The notes under the pieces: generated by a model
Database searches by the model: none
Told to the model about the DNA's origin: nothing
The model's input: only the letters and a program-made list of their open reading frames with translations
Made by a program: the position numbers and the translations under genes
Origin: Serinus canaria
Lineage: Eukaryota > Chordata > Aves > Passeriformes > Fringillidae
Reading direction: 5' to 3'
Length of the DNA stretch: 64,000 nt
NCBI RefSeq assembly: GCF_022539315.1
Contig: NC_066323.1
Coordinates: forward strand, 11,521,219 to 11,585,218
Shown here: one piece after another, positions 44,501-59,500 of the stretch
How the letters are laid out: each line of letters starts with the position of its first letter
How positions within the stretch are numbered: position 1 is the stretch's first letter

Positions 44501-47500
44501 AATTTTCTGTGTTACACAGTCATCAAAAGAATCCATGAGATATAAAGGAATTTTCAGCAAGAGAAAAACCAACAGAGTAAAACCCCAGCTTTAATAAATC
44601 AAGTGGATATACACAAGTGTGGGATAAGCATTGTAGCTACAGATTTAAAACACCAAATGGGTCTTTTGAACAATTGATTTGACCTTCTATATCTGAGAAG
44701 ATTTATAGCCTTCCAGTGAGTCTCTCTCTGATCACAGTATACTCTGTGATTCAGAAAAATGGCCAGGATATAGTCTTGATCTTCTTAATATGATTAGGAA
44801 TGCTGCCTTCAACTTCAGTGACTCTTTAGATCCTGATCAGACTTTGGTCTTGATCAGGATGTAAAGAGTCTTAAGTAATGAAGAACCTATTGCCTTCTCC
44901 ATCTGTAGGTAAATGTTCCAATGATAAGTAAATTCATTTTCTCTTCAGCTGGCATGCACTAAACTTCATCCTCCACCCACTCATTTGTGTTTTGCCTTGT
45001 TCTGGGAGACTGATGATCCACTTTTCTGCTCTCTACAAGGAATGTCCCCTCCTCACTATTACTATACTGAAACATCAAAGCCATGAAACCTGCTGCAGTA
45101 TTTTAACTCTTCAGTAAAAATAATAAAAAAGAGCTGAAGAGAGTTTTGTGTAAGAGCATGCTGCAGTATTTGTCCCAAAGAGTAAAAAGAACAGCTCTTC
45201 CACTGCATCTTCTGGAACTGTCACAAACATATGTGCTCATCTTCCCTTCACATGACAGTCTCTCTCCTGATTGTTTGGCTGACATAATTTTGGTCAAGTT
45301 TAACTTTTCCCTATTATGCTGACCTCCTTATATAAGTTGACTTCAATATCATCTCTTATCTCCCCATACTTACAGTTGGTGTAGATGGGTTGCCTGAAAG
45401 GCTTTCCCTTGGAAAACACTAGTGCTACAATGAGGCAATTGATGGTACTTAGCAGCCACACTGTGGTGTTTTCATAGCTCTTGTAGCCATTGTCTGTTTG
45501 CTCATGGGCTCCATCTCTCAGCCCGGGGAGCCCCAGGCTGGAGGATGAATTCCTCTCACGGTTGTTCACTGACGGGCAGGCACTGAAAAAGAGTGTCACA
45601 CTGCTCAGGGAATGATCATTGCCCTGGGTATTTCCCCCAGCTTCCACTATTAACTATCAGGAATCCTCCCTCACAGCCATGGTATGGGTTATTGGCAATG
45701 CCCACAATCTCACCACTGGTTGAGCTTGCTGAACTTGTTAGAGCTTGAGCTCAGACCTGGTCTCTCCTGCAATCAAATCCTCCTCTCTGTGCTCAGCAGA
45801 AGCATTCTCACCACATGAACTGTGCGTGGCAGGATGCTGGAGAGCTTAGGGACCTCAGGCAACACTGGTTAAAGTGTTTGCACCCTGTGGGCAGCACGGG
45901 GTCTGCTGCAGCTGCTCATCAGACCTGCAGTTCAGCTGATCAAGAGTTTCACACAGAACTGCCCCACTAGGTCAACCCTGTGGTATCCAGAGTCCCAGAA
46001 AGGGGTCCTACCTGTGGATATCGGTCTGGGAATACCAAGGCTGCTCCTGGACCACCACAAACCCGAAGATCTGCATGCTGAGGCTGAAGAGGATGTTAAG
46101 CACAACAGAGAGCAGCAATGGGGGTGAGATGAGCTGGCTTGGAGGCCTGTAGGGGACCAGCTTTGGATAGGCTCGTGTGAAACTCACTGAAATATGCACA
46201 GATGGGTTTACTAGTGTCCACAATACAAGCAGGGATGCTGTGTAATACTGACTGTATCAATGGCACTTTTGCAGTCTGTAATATTCTTAGTAAAACATAC
46301 AAAGATTGTATCAAGTACAAAACACAGAGTTGTTTTCTTACAAAATCATATTGACACAGAAGAGGTTAACTAATGTTATCTGTCATGAGGTATTTTTGAA
46401 AAATAAAATGTTGGCTTTTTATTTTATTTGGCTACTATCAGACCCAAGATTATGAACATATACTTGTGCTCTTCTCTTTCTGTCACTTGTCAGCTGTGGC
46501 TTGGGATTTTTTGCTGCACATGTTCTGCTCATCCTCCGGAACTAAACACCTAACCAGGTTATTTGAGCTGGAGAAGGACAGCATTACCTGACACAACAGG
46601 TTTTCCTCTGTTCTTAGTTTAACAAAATTATCCAGACTTTGAGTAGAAGAGTTATGCACAAAGCTTTGATGCAATTCCAGATAAATTACTTACAGCAATG
46701 TAGCTTTTGGCACACAGTGTTGTTGTGGCTGACCTTTTAAGTCTTGATTTCATCAAAGTCTTTTCCTGTTGTCTGTGTTCCAGCAAGGATGGAACATACC
46801 AGGATGTGGTTTTGCTATATGCTTTTCATGGCCCTGTCTTGGCCATTCCTGCTTCCAAAACTTTCCTTGTACTTATTCTGTCTCAATAAAATTGTCTTTC
46901 TGCCTCAGCACTGGTTTCCCCTCTTATTCTTGGCTTACAGCTCCCTGCTCTGTAGTGTCTGACATCTGTCATTTCTTTCTTCTCAATTTTCACCTTTCTT
47001 TTCTTTCAGGGCTCTGGTTTACACAGCTTCAAATGTGAGCTAGACTCATAAAAGCTAATCCCTACTTTTTCATTTGGGCATGGAGCCAGGTGTCTTCTTA
47101 ATCTGCCCTCCCAAGTCAACAGGAAAATGCTGAATAGACTTTCCACTGCACTTGGCGTGGGTTTATTCCTTGGTCCTAAAGACAGCAGCCCAATTAGCAA
47201 CAACCTACACACTCAGCAAATGCACCACTAAGTACTTCCCATATTTAGGGCTTTTCACAAACAAGATCCCTCTTCTACTAATCCAAACATCCTGTATTCT
47301 ACATAGAGGATGCTTAGTCAGCAGAAAGCTTGGCCTCCTTTTTCTTCCTTTCTCTATCTACAATTATGTGTTTACAAGGAGGAGAAAAATATTTGAGATC
47401 ATTCTCTCATTAATACATAGGATGACTAAGGGGCTTACTTGTCACACCAATTATGGTGGTAATAGCCAGATCTTGGAACAAAAATTGGTAATTCCCAAAG

Positions 47501-50500
47501 GAGTTTAGTTGCTGAAAAGAGGAAAACAAAGAAAAAAAATATCACAAATCAGACATTTGCCATGGGCGTGTTTATATTGTCTCCAGAAAGCCGTATTATA
47601 TCCATGGAGCTCCTGCTCTGTCTGTTCTTAAATGCTGCTCTGCTGTTTGTTCTGAAAAGCTGCTCTGCAGATAAGGAGACCACACATTTCACCACCCTAC
47701 CAACAGGTTCCTCACCATTGGGCCTGCGGTGAATATTCTCATTTTGCACATTGTTTGGACTAACTACACTTTCAGTTCACTTCAGGCAATAAAAGAGAAG
47801 AATATTTGAAGAGACTGCTTTCTCACTGCTGGGTTACTTCTGAACACAAAGCCCTCCTCTCCATCTGGGAAAAAGCCATGCAAAAATGGTTTAAGGCACT
47901 CCAGGGGATTTGCTTACTGTCAAGTTAATTCATGCTTTAAATGCTGAATAAATTGTAACAGCATATGCTTACACCAGATTCTTCCTTTTCACAGACATAT
48001 GCCCTCATCCAAAACACCATTCAGTATCTCAGCTTTCTTTCTGCCCAGCTTGGATCTCGAGCCCTCTGGCTGAAGTTAGTGGGAAGAATCTTGCCAGTTT
48101 TCTACTGGAGGACCATATGATCACACCACAGAAGCTTGCAGCTCAGGTAAAGGTAAATCTCCATCTCCCAGTCTCATGTGGCTTTTACACCCTACTTCTC
48201 CTACAAGGAAATAGTAGCTTATCCACTTCCAGCCAATGTGTTCCCAATACACACCCAGTAAAGCAGGAGAACACCAAGGTACTGAATTATGCTGTACAGT
48301 GCCATGTACTTGAACATGCAGAAGGAAGTGACAAGAGCAGCACGGCCTTCCCTGTGTGAAGACATAAATAAAGTACAGCAGTTAGGTGGTGGGTCTGTCC
48401 TGGTGCCAGCTCTCCCAAAAGGCTGTTGAAAAACAAGGCACGTGTCACAAGCAGAGAAGCTTTTACCAGTATCTAGCTGGGAGGTGAGATAAATAAATCT
48501 GCCCTAAATGAAAGTAAAATCCTCATATGCAGAGATCTTGTTCAATGAAATGGGCTTGATTCTTGTCACCTGTGTTCTGTAGACTACAATTTTTGTAGCA
48601 CCTTTTTCTGCTGACATTAATAGTGTAGGTAGCAAACTCTGTATGAGGAAAAACTTGCAAAGCCAAGCAGCTGCTCAGTGAGTTCAGGACTAACAAGTCC
48701 TCTCCTCCTACAGTGAACATACAATATCCAGTCAGCATAATGCTCTCTCCCTGGCTACTCAAATGCCCCAGTAAGGAAAATCAGGATCCTGGCATAATAG
48801 ATGCCTGGCATAATAGATTTTAGGTCCTACCTCTGATACCCTATGCCATATTTTACCCACATAGGGTATCACAGGTAGGACCTAAAATTCATTTACAGGT
48901 TGGCTGGTGGACATTTGTTTCAGCTTCATGGAACATTGTTAACTTTGTTATTTCTTTTGCATTTAAAATACTTTTGATGACATAAAGCTCAACTGTAAAT
49001 GTCTTTCTCTTCTGATAATTAATGTATTTTAAAGGAATTTCAGATAGGGACTAGGCAAATGGCAATTTTAAGGTCAAATACATTTTTTTTCTCTAGATAT
49101 GCATATTGTGACTTGATGGGAACACCCAAGACTAATGTTTGAAAGGAATGGAAACTTCCTTCTTTATGAAATAGGAAAGAAAACCCCATGCCTACCTGAT
49201 TAGCTCTGGAACACAGGCTATGCTGGGTGTTCGGGATGTGAAAGGTGAAGCCACAGATGCCTCCTGCTCCGACAGGGATATCCCTGCATGTGCCACTTTC
49301 AAAGCCTGAAAGGCACATTCCTCCTCAGTGCTCACCAGGAAGACACAGCAGTCAGCCAAGACACATGTCAGCCAAGCAGTGACCCCTTATTACAGCATGT
49401 GTTCTGTGACAGCAGTCCCTCTTCACTCCCTGGGTGTGCTCCACCCTGAGGGTTCCTCCAGTGGGATGCCGAGTCCAGGGAAAGAATGGGGATGAGAGCA
49501 TGGGAAAGTTCATTTTCCACAGACCCCACAGCCATCCACTACCTGCTGCAGAAGACACGTTTGGCTCTGCCTCCTTTTTTAGCACTTGTTTGTTCCCATT
49601 CTTTATGCAGCTAGTCTGGGTTCTCTGCTTGCTCCCCCCAGGAGAATCTTCTGGTGGTTTTTGCAAGGAAAATGAACCAGTCTTTGAAATAACAAACTGC
49701 AAAAATCCCTGCCTAGGACAGCTCTTGCATGGTGAGGACCACACAGTAGGATCAGGTCTAAATCAATACTGGTGATAGTACAGCTGCTCTGTGAATAAGT
49801 GGTACACTCCCATCTCCAGCATGTGCACAGTTTGGAATATTCTACTGGCATTACATCAATTTTTCATTTTTAAAATATACTGTAAAAAATTTCACTTACC
49901 CCACAGTCATTGGCTCCATCTCCACACATGCCCACAAAGTAACTAAAAAATAAAGTGATAAGGCAAATGAGGAATCAGACCCTGCTCCATGCAAGTCATT
50001 TATGCAAGTCATACAAGATTTTTGTCAAAAGCTTTTCTGGAAAGTTAAAGCCTGTCTGGCCAGACAGCAGTTAAGGTGCTCACAACTGCACACACCAGGC
50101 TGATAATCTGAAATGCCCTAAAGCTCACCTTGCTCTAGGACAAGGCCTGGGGCTAGCTACATGAAATAAGGGTGAGGGTCTTCAAAAGACTTGGGAAACA
50201 GCTGAACAACAGGCAACAAGATGCTTGTGATTCAGGAATATCTCAATCTCTTTCTCCCTCTCCCCCTCTCTCTGTCTACATATATATATATATTTATATC
50301 ACTGTTATTGTGAACAATCCAGACTGCCCTGACACATTTTCTAACCCATCACATTGAGCCAGCAGTAGCACAGTAAAAAGACAGCAAGCTCAGAGAGGCT
50401 GCAGTGCTGAGAGAGATTCCTATAAATCTTGGGGAAACAAGTGTCAATCCTTCAGCCCCAGAGAGAAGTAAAAATGAAGGATGATATGAACCAACAAAAT

Positions 50501-53500
50501 CCAGGACCATGGAAGTATTTGATCTTTGACAGGTTGCCAAACCAGAATTGAGTTCAGTGTCTCTTTTTTAACAGACTTTTGGAATTTAATTGCCAACTTG
50601 CAGATGTGTGAGGGTTTCAGTTTTGTGCAGTTCCATGAAACTATGGTAGACAAAAGCTAGCTCTTACTAGATTCTTTACAAGCCTGCAAATTCAACAAAC
50701 AGTTTCAAATTCATTAGGAACTTACTCCAGCTTTTGAAACTCTTCTACAAGACTGGATTTCTGACTAGGAGACATTCTAGCAAAAACTGTTCCGTTCAGC
50801 AAGAGCTATAAGGAGAAAAATAGGAAATTATTTTTAAAACACTTGAAGTAAGTGATTTCAGTAGTAATCTGAATTAAAATCACCAAATATCACATTTATA
50901 AACAACTGATTCTACACTCTTAAAGGAGGAAAAGGTTGATGATCAAAGATAAAGGGGATCTTAAAAAATATTTAGAAAAAGTAACACTGACAATGAGGAC
51001 AAGAGACTTGGTATGCCATTTGAGTTACCTGATGAATGCTGATTGCCAGGCAAGGAATTAGAAGAAGAGAATTCATGAGACTATCCTGTCCATTGAACAG
51101 ACTAGCTATGCTGAATTGCACCATGTGTAATATCACACTTTCTCCTGTTTCCCAAAACAGGTCAGAGTCAGTGCTGTGCCAGGGGTAGGGATATGGGCAC
51201 AAATGTTTCAAATCATGTCCTCACAGCTCAAGGCATGTCTGCTTCTCTCATGTGCAGAGAAAAATACAGGGGTTTTCAGATCCTTCCCCATATAATAGTA
51301 TCAGAGATTCATCCAGCCTATAAGTATTTCAGGGTTATAATTGTTCCCAAAGATGTCCTGATACAGATCCCTTCAGCTAATTGTACCAGGACAATTCATA
51401 TCTCCTGAATGGCAAGGGTATTCCAGTTACATAATCCAGAGCTTACCTTTGGAAGAAAGTGCCTGAAATGGTCTGCTACAATTTGGTAAGATTTTCCACT
51501 CATGGCAAAATGATACTGGCCTGATCCCAATGCCAGCGTGACACCTGGCTCAGTCTGACTGTCATCCTATAAAATGAGACAGAATGAGTGCTGTGCCCAG
51601 GCCCTCAAAAGCTACTCTGTGTTCAAATAGACACTACTACAGACAAAGTAAAGGGCATCCCGTGAAGAGGGTACTTTTGAAGGCTCTGGGAAACTTGGAT
51701 TTAAGGCCCATGACCTTTGCTTGGATTTGTAAAGGGATTGGGGCATATAACACAAGTAATTTCAGTGATAACTGGGTTTTCACTGCATGACTTCTATCAA
51801 ATGGATTGTTGCATTTGGTAGAATTCATGCAACAGTGCCAATCTGGTGGGCTGCACTGGAAATGAGAAGGACAAAAGACAGCAGATGTGCACCACATCTA
51901 AGGAAGTCTTTGTGCAGTGAAACACAAGGCAGAAGTTGCTCAGGCTGAGGAACCACTGCAGATATTCCCTGCCATCTGCCTGACTCTGTACTTACCAGAG
52001 AAGGGTCAGCACCCTCAGACTAACTATTCAGGGAGAAAGTAACTGGTCTTTTTCCCTGCTTCTCTGTGGAGATGCTTGATGAAATAAATTCCTTAGCCTA
52101 GCTTGCCTGTGATTCACTGTGTATATGCAATTTCTCAACAGTGGGTCCGTGTTTTAATTCTGCAGGTATGGGAAAGTGCTAACACTGTCCCTGCTTGAAC
52201 AGGGCTGGTTCATTCAATGCAGCTCCACAGATTTTAAGTCCACATCTATGCCATCAAATTTGTCTTGCAGGAAAAGCAAGCATTTAAACTGGCATCAGCT
52301 AAGCATGAGGGCTAGACACAAATCTTTCTGATATTTCTGCAAAGCTGGTCTCAAACCCAGCTAGGCAGTTAGCAAAAATGTGTTCACAGGATAAAATTGT
52401 AGGGGAGCACATTTTTATAAAGATTCCCTCTCATAAACACTCTTCTAGCACATATTTTGCTGGTGGATGGCAGTTCTCTGTTATACTGCCATAATCCCAC
52501 TCCTTGTTTAAAGCATTCCATCCTAGTTTGTTTTCCTGCTGCACAAACCTGCTTCTGATATGCTCACCAGGCTTCTGTAGTCTTCAGTTTTGTTTTCTTC
52601 TAGGGATTTCCAGGTTATAGATGCTGAAGAAGATCCAGGCACTTTGTTTGCTTCCACAAGAATCACTCTGTGTGTTGGAGATATCATGCCAGCACTTTTG
52701 GCAACTGTTATAGCTGTCTGAATGTTGTCCCCTACAAAAATTAAAGGAAATTACCTAAACATTTCTGCAGTGAGGAACTGTTCATTCATTAGCCTGAATT
52801 CTGAGTTTTCAAATATATCCAGACGAATTACTCAAATTTCAGTGTCTGTGCATAAGAAAGTTTTTCATAAAGATTAAAACTTTGCAGATAAGGTTTGTCT
52901 CAATCAAGAAACATATTTTCATTTGAAAAAGAAACATTTTGATCTGGACATTAAGTATTTTCATATTCAGCTCAAAGAAATGCATATGGGGAATGTGCTC
53001 CTAGATTATTTATTTCAAACAAAACCAGTAAGGGGTTCAGTGCCAAGTTGCTGCTGGTATCCTTGATTCTCATTGACTGGCTTTGGTGTATGTGGGCTGA
53101 AAGGGGTGAGGCCCAAGTCTCTGGACAGTGGAAAAACTTGGGGTTATTTTATCCAAACCCTGTTTGGATTTGGATAGAATAGCCTTTCAAGAAGAAAAAA
53201 AAAAAAAAAAAAAAAGAAAAAAAAAGACAAGCACTGGTAGGCATGAGTTACAGATGTCAAAAGGTTTGGAGATTTGTCCTGAGCACACATGCCCTGTTTC
53301 TGCTCATTTCAGGAGGCCCTATTAAAAAGGGATCTTGCATGACAAGCAAGAATTAGAATCAGACATGGCCTGGTGAAGTTGCCAGGGACAACATGGTTCA
53401 CCTTATGTCATTTTTAAAACACAGATGCTTCTTGGATTAAATATCCATGCCTTCCAACCAGTAGTGTTGACAACAGAAGACTTTTCACTTAAACACTGTT

Positions 53501-56500
53501 GGACTCCCTGTGTGGGCCAGTGACCACAAAAACAATCCACCTTTTTTAGATACCTGTGACCATAACACTCCTGATGCGGGCAGCACTGAGCTCTTCCAGA
53601 ACAGGCTTTGTGTCCCTCTTTAATCGATTCTCCATTATCAGCAGGCCCAGGAATGTCAGATCAGATTCTACCTCCTCCCTAACAGTTAAAAAGAGACAGA
53701 TTTAATCATTTATTTTCCCTTTATGACCATTGGATTTGGTGAAAGCCAGTTATAACTATCAGTCATCCCACCAAACTCAAAAGAATTAAAATAATTTGTC
53801 TGTTTTCTGCAGACCCAGGATGTCTGTCTTTTGCAGTGTTATTTCAGTACCAGCAGTGCTAATTCAGTACCAGAACCCTGAACTTCCTGCAGGACTCCCA
53901 AACTGTGGTGGTCTGATTTGAAAAGTCCCTGCACACTAGACCTTCTCCTTTGAGGACTGTACAACAAAGAAACACACCTTAGTTAATGTGTCTGCTCCTC
54001 TTGGCAGTGAGAGCAAACAGCCTGTGGCAATTTATTTTCCCCAATTTCCTCCAATTCTGTTTTCCCCTGCATTTCTCTTTTCCCCTGTGCTATTGCTTTT
54101 TTGCAGTTGAACATATGTAGCTAAGAACAGAATTGAGTAGACCCCTGAGTCATGATTTAGAGGTCTCTCAGGGACACAGGTTGACTCTAAAGAATCTGAA
54201 AAAAAGAAAAGCTTTCAAGCATTCATTTTAGACACCAAGGAGATGCCAAATACTTGCATGGCAGTCAGAATAGCTGAGTCAGGTGGTGCCTGAATGGTCA
54301 CTGCTTTCACAGGAGATCTGTGTGTGACCAGCAGCTTTCTTCTTTCTCTTGGCAGCAAAAACTTCACACATGCTGTAACTGCATACACAACTGAAAAATC
54401 TGGGCCATTTCACACACATTTGCTCATTGGGTGGAAAAGTCTGTTATGACACCTGTGACAAGATTTATGTAACCACTTGCACTCTACCTCGGTATCATCA
54501 GCCCTTTCAGCAAAGCAAAAAAACCCTGTGAAAAAGCAAGTGAGCCTCACCTAAATTAGGACCTGTAGCTAGTAAAGACAGAGGTCCAGATGCTCAGTAA
54601 CTGCAGATTTTCAGAAGTGGTGTTTCTGGAGTATCACATACAAAAGCAAAAGGCTTTTGGATTCAACTGAGAAGGGCTCCTTTGTGAAGGACAGTTTCTA
54701 CAAAACTAATACCACAAGCATAATAGAAGAGTTTGCTAACTTCAATAGAAACTAAACAGGGTAAAACTGAGAAAGCTAAATGGGTGAACAAACAGAACAG
54801 CAGAAGACATTTTGCTCTGGGCTTTGTGGTTTTCAAAACCCTAACTCTAGGCAGAGCAGTAAAAGAAGCCTTGGGCGGAGGCTGGTTCCAAGGAGAAAGC
54901 TGTGGAGGAAGCCATACCCTTGGCATGCCTTTTCCTGCCTTTGACTGAGCTGGAGATCACTACTGGGGGTTATCTTCTTTCTTTGCTGAATTGAAGAGTG
55001 TGGATGAGAAAAAAAATTTAAAATACTTCTCTTCAGTTGAAAGCATGGGTAAATCTGCAAGGAGGCTAGTGTAAATGACAGAATGTGCATGTGGGCATGT
55101 GCTAGTGTTCAGTGGGCATGTGCTAGTGTTCGGAGTGCAATAGCATTATGCTTTCTATGGTAACCCAGAGTTTAGAAATTTATTAATTATGTAAGGATTC
55201 TGTGCATGTGCCATAGGAGTGCCCTCTGTCTTGTCCCAGGTCTGTATCCTGATTTAAATCAGATTCCCACTGGTCTGAATCTAACAAAACTCTGTACCAT
55301 GATTCTGCTCTTGGCAGGGGCGATGTGGTGATGGTGCTTTGTGATGCACCCCTGGCCCATGGCTGAACATGGCTAGGAGCTGTGTTTTTTATGGCTTACC
55401 TTGTTAGAGCAGCAGGTGGCTTCCCTGCCTGCAGAGATTTACAGGCCAGGCCAATGACCCGAAAGCCTTGGGCTGTGTAGAGCAGGAGCTTGCTTTCAAA
55501 GTTCGATGGGACTGTGCAAAAGAGGAAAACACAGTTTATCACAGCCTGAAACTGCTTTCCAATGAAAGGAAGCCTTGTACTATGGAAGGTTTATGTCCCA
55601 GAGGACATGTACACCTAGAGTCTGCTGATAGGTCAAGCATGTCAAAGAAAGGAGTTTCTGTTCAAAGAAAGGAAATTTTGTTCAATAAGAAAATCTTTGC
55701 TTCTCCTTTATCATTTTGAACTTCAGTCCTAAACTGCAAAGACTTACCTTCTTCCAGGGTGTCATGAAGGATCTCTGCTTCTCCAGATGCCCTCCCAAGA
55801 TTTGGAGAAAAAAACCCAGCTTTTTTGAGGGAGGTGGACCTGTAGATAACTTTTCCAAATATCTATTCTGCCAGAGACTGTACATCTCGTATAGGAGTTG
55901 GTAGTTACTTTTATCTCTTATCTCTCTCAAAATCCTTCTGTGTTGAGAAGGGCTGTGTGAGAGCTTAGCCTTAGACTTGGAAGACAACAGAGACACTTTT
56001 CAGGCTTTAGTATAAAGTCTTAGACACAAATCTCATTTCAGCCTTCCATTTCATTGCACCATCCAAAGTCACTTATACGTATCTGTTTCTAGGATGCATT
56101 TCTAAATGTTTGTTACCTGTTTCAGCTCTACACAGCATGGCTACTGTTTCAGGAGCCCCTTTTATGAAGGCCTGTGGGTCCCCACCAATTTCCTGGGCGA
56201 TGACAGACATTCTTTGCAAGGCTGAGGAAAATGGGAACTGACGTAAAATGGTAATTCCTTCCACAGGGGCCTAGGAGAAAAAGCAAGTGGATTACATACT
56301 CTAGCAAGGATTTTAAACTCAGACCAAAGGATTTTAGGTCTGTTCTTTGGGCCAAAGTAAGAAGCTAACCATGTATAATGGGCTAATTTGTCACACTTAG
56401 AAATGACTGGTACATAAAGATGAGATTAAATTTGTGCAGAAATATTTAGCTTAAGCAGTAGGAAAAGTTCATTGACAATTTTAGCAGCCTACAAAATGTA

Positions 56501-59500
56501 ATTTACTGAAAGGAATTTACTAGTCCTGTTTCTTTAACAAGACTCTGTTAGGTTTTACACTGGTCTTGCAAAGGGAAATTGTCGTCAGAAAGTGTTCCAC
56601 CAGTGTATGCCACCAGTAAGGGTCTGACATCAGCCAGCAGACCCCACTGCATTCCCCACTCAGCTGAGTTCAGACTGAGTCTCCAGCCATGAGGACAGGC
56701 ACATCCCTGAGCTGGACAATCTCTAATCCAGCATCCCCCTGTTTCTGGTGTGAGCAGAAGCTCCCCCAGGCGTCTGTGATCAGATAGAGCAAGGCAATCT
56801 CCCTGCAGGCAGTACAGGAAAGACAAAGTGGGGAAGAGCTTTCTTGGACAAGGACACCCAAGCTTTCCTATACTGAAAGGTAACCCTTACACTGACAGTC
56901 TAACTTGATCATGGATGTGAATCTTGCAAGGAACTTACAGTGGTGGCTTGAAGTCCAGGTCTAACAACAGTGGCATGTGTGGATCCTTGATCTTCATTCT
57001 GGTGTCCGCTGGAATCATCTATCACCTGTGTATTGAAAGACAAAAATATTTCAGACTGAAACACGAGTACAGCTGAAAGGAACCTCAAGGATCCATTTAG
57101 AGCTTTTATTTGTCTCTAAACAAGGTATCTTATTCATTCTTGGGAGGGGTCTGTCTGATGTCCAACTGAACACTTCCAATAATGGAAAATCCACTGCCTT
57201 TCTTACAATTGAGTAGAAAGCCTCACTGGGTTCACTGAGACACTGTTGTACCCTTGCACAGCAAATAGACAATTTCCTCTCACAGACAATAAATCCTTTA
57301 TTCATTACAACAGAATTAAATAAAGGAAAATCTTTAGATATAACATAGCCTCAATGAGAAAATAATACACAAGAATTTGTATTAATGTAGAAACCTCTGT
57401 TCTTGAGCTATTCCACAAATCATCTGGATTTTTTTTATCATCACAACATGATTGTGAGTAACAAAAATATTTTTTCATTTCAAAAGAAACTCAATTATTC
57501 CTTTAACAGAATTCCTGAGTTTTTCATAACTTTGAGAGCTGTCTGGCTAAATCTGAGATGGCAAGGTGATCTCCCCACTGTTTGCATAACAACAAATCAC
57601 AGCTTTACCCAGTTAGTGGCCTCGAACATTTTCACATCCAGTGGGTCTCCTTGGATCTTGCCCTCCCAAACAATTAATGAATGACAAACTGCCAGTGCTT
57701 TGAACACTGGGCCCCAAGGCAGGCCATGGTCTGCAGGGAAACTGTGAATATTCTGAAAGCTAAAGCAAAAGAAAGCATAAAAGTTACTCTCAGAGAGCAC
57801 CAAACAACACAAAACTAATAGAAAAAAAATCCTAAACTGGAAGCAGCTCAGTCCCATCCTGAGCCCAAGCCACATGGATGTTCTGGGGACTTGTCCTCCC
57901 ACATGAACTGCTTTTCATGCACCTATAAGGGTTGGGATACACATGCCCAATCCAGTTGTGCTATGCTAGTTAGGGAATCCAATGGGATGGAGAGAGGAAC
58001 AGATTGTTATAAATACCTTCCTTGAAGCTTGTGCAAAGATTCTTTGAGTTCTGAAGCTGATATAAATTTGAGCAAGTCTGTATATGCACATTTCTGGAAA
58101 TGTAAATGGGCAAAATCAAGGCCACTGAAAGAGCAGAGTGTCAGTCTTGTGGGTAACAGTGATTTCCTGTCATAAAGGGTTGGGGTTACACTGCAGCTTT
58201 GAGATCTAACCCAGGCTTTCAAATGAACACTGTCTGCCCTGACGTGCTGTGCCAAATGCTGGCAACAGTGGCTGTATCTTTTCATCTGCAGCAGGACCCT
58301 GGGATAAGGCAAACAATTCATTTTCCAGAGGATATAGAAATAAAATTTAAATCTAAACATGGGGAACTTCAACTGCTTAACTGTTTAACAAAAATATCTT
58401 TCAGATTTGGTCCTTTGTCTAGTAGAAGATCCAACCACTAACAGAATTTAGATGCCATTGGTGTGTCAAGGAGCCTTACCAGTTTCTTTCAGAGGGCAGC
58501 AAGCCCCAAAGATCCAGGCCATCTTCTGTTAAGGTGCCAGTCTAAGTTAAAATGTACATTTAAATTAAATTCCCACATAAGAGCTCCAACAGAAATTAAA
58601 AACAAGACTTATTTTAAGAAGTTACTGTCCAAAAAAATACCAGCACCATGCAGAGCAAAAGTGCTACCAGACAATTCCAAGATTACAAGAAAAACAAGAA
58701 ATTGCCATAGCTTCTGTTGAGACAAGAAGAACTGCAGTACAGAGCACTGGTCATTTTGTTTCTAAAATACAATGGAAATGCTCATCAAACCCCAGCCTCC
58801 CACTCCCAGCACAGCTCCATTACCACTGAGGGCATAATCACCACACAGCCATTACTTTGTCAAAGCAGACAAGGTTCAGCTGTCCACACATGTTGATCCT
58901 CTGTGGGCTGATGCAAAAGATGTCCTTTTTCTTCAACCTCTGCTGGGTATAAATGATTCCTGTTGTCAAGGCAGCTGGCAGAGCTGGTGGGACAGCAATA
59001 GTGATAACATCCAAAGCCTTCTTCACCACTTCTCCTGTCTCCTCCTGACATAATAACAAGGACAGTTATCAGGAAGAGAGTGGCAAGAAGTGCTGCTTGC
59101 TCTGAGCCCACTTCATTGCTCCTCCCCTCCTCTGCAGTGCTCCAGGCTGTGCTGTTTTCTGCCTGTGGTCCACCACATATTCATCTCCATAAGAAATTAA
59201 TAGGCTTGATTTAACCAGAGGCTTTAAAGCCTCATCACTGCTAAGGAGCGACCTCCAGGCCTTCATCCATTCTCCATGCAAAGAAACCTGCCAGGCTCAC
59301 AGCCTCCTCCAAAACACATGTGTTCAAACATGCCAGCTAGATCATTGCACCCTCAGTCAAACCTATTTTCCCATGACACAGCACACAGGAATCTGCTATT
59401 AATATGGGCATTCATCCAAATGCCTACAGGCACAGCTCTGGACTCTATGTTAAGGTGACAGATGAGACATATGGGATGGTGCTGAAAATGAGGGCAGAGT

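Noticed and set aside
57070..57300. Possible old LINE fragment in an ATP13A4 intron
   Set aside because: Only loose resemblance to CR1 internal sequence (TCCAACTGAACACTTCC); no diagnostic tail, so not called.
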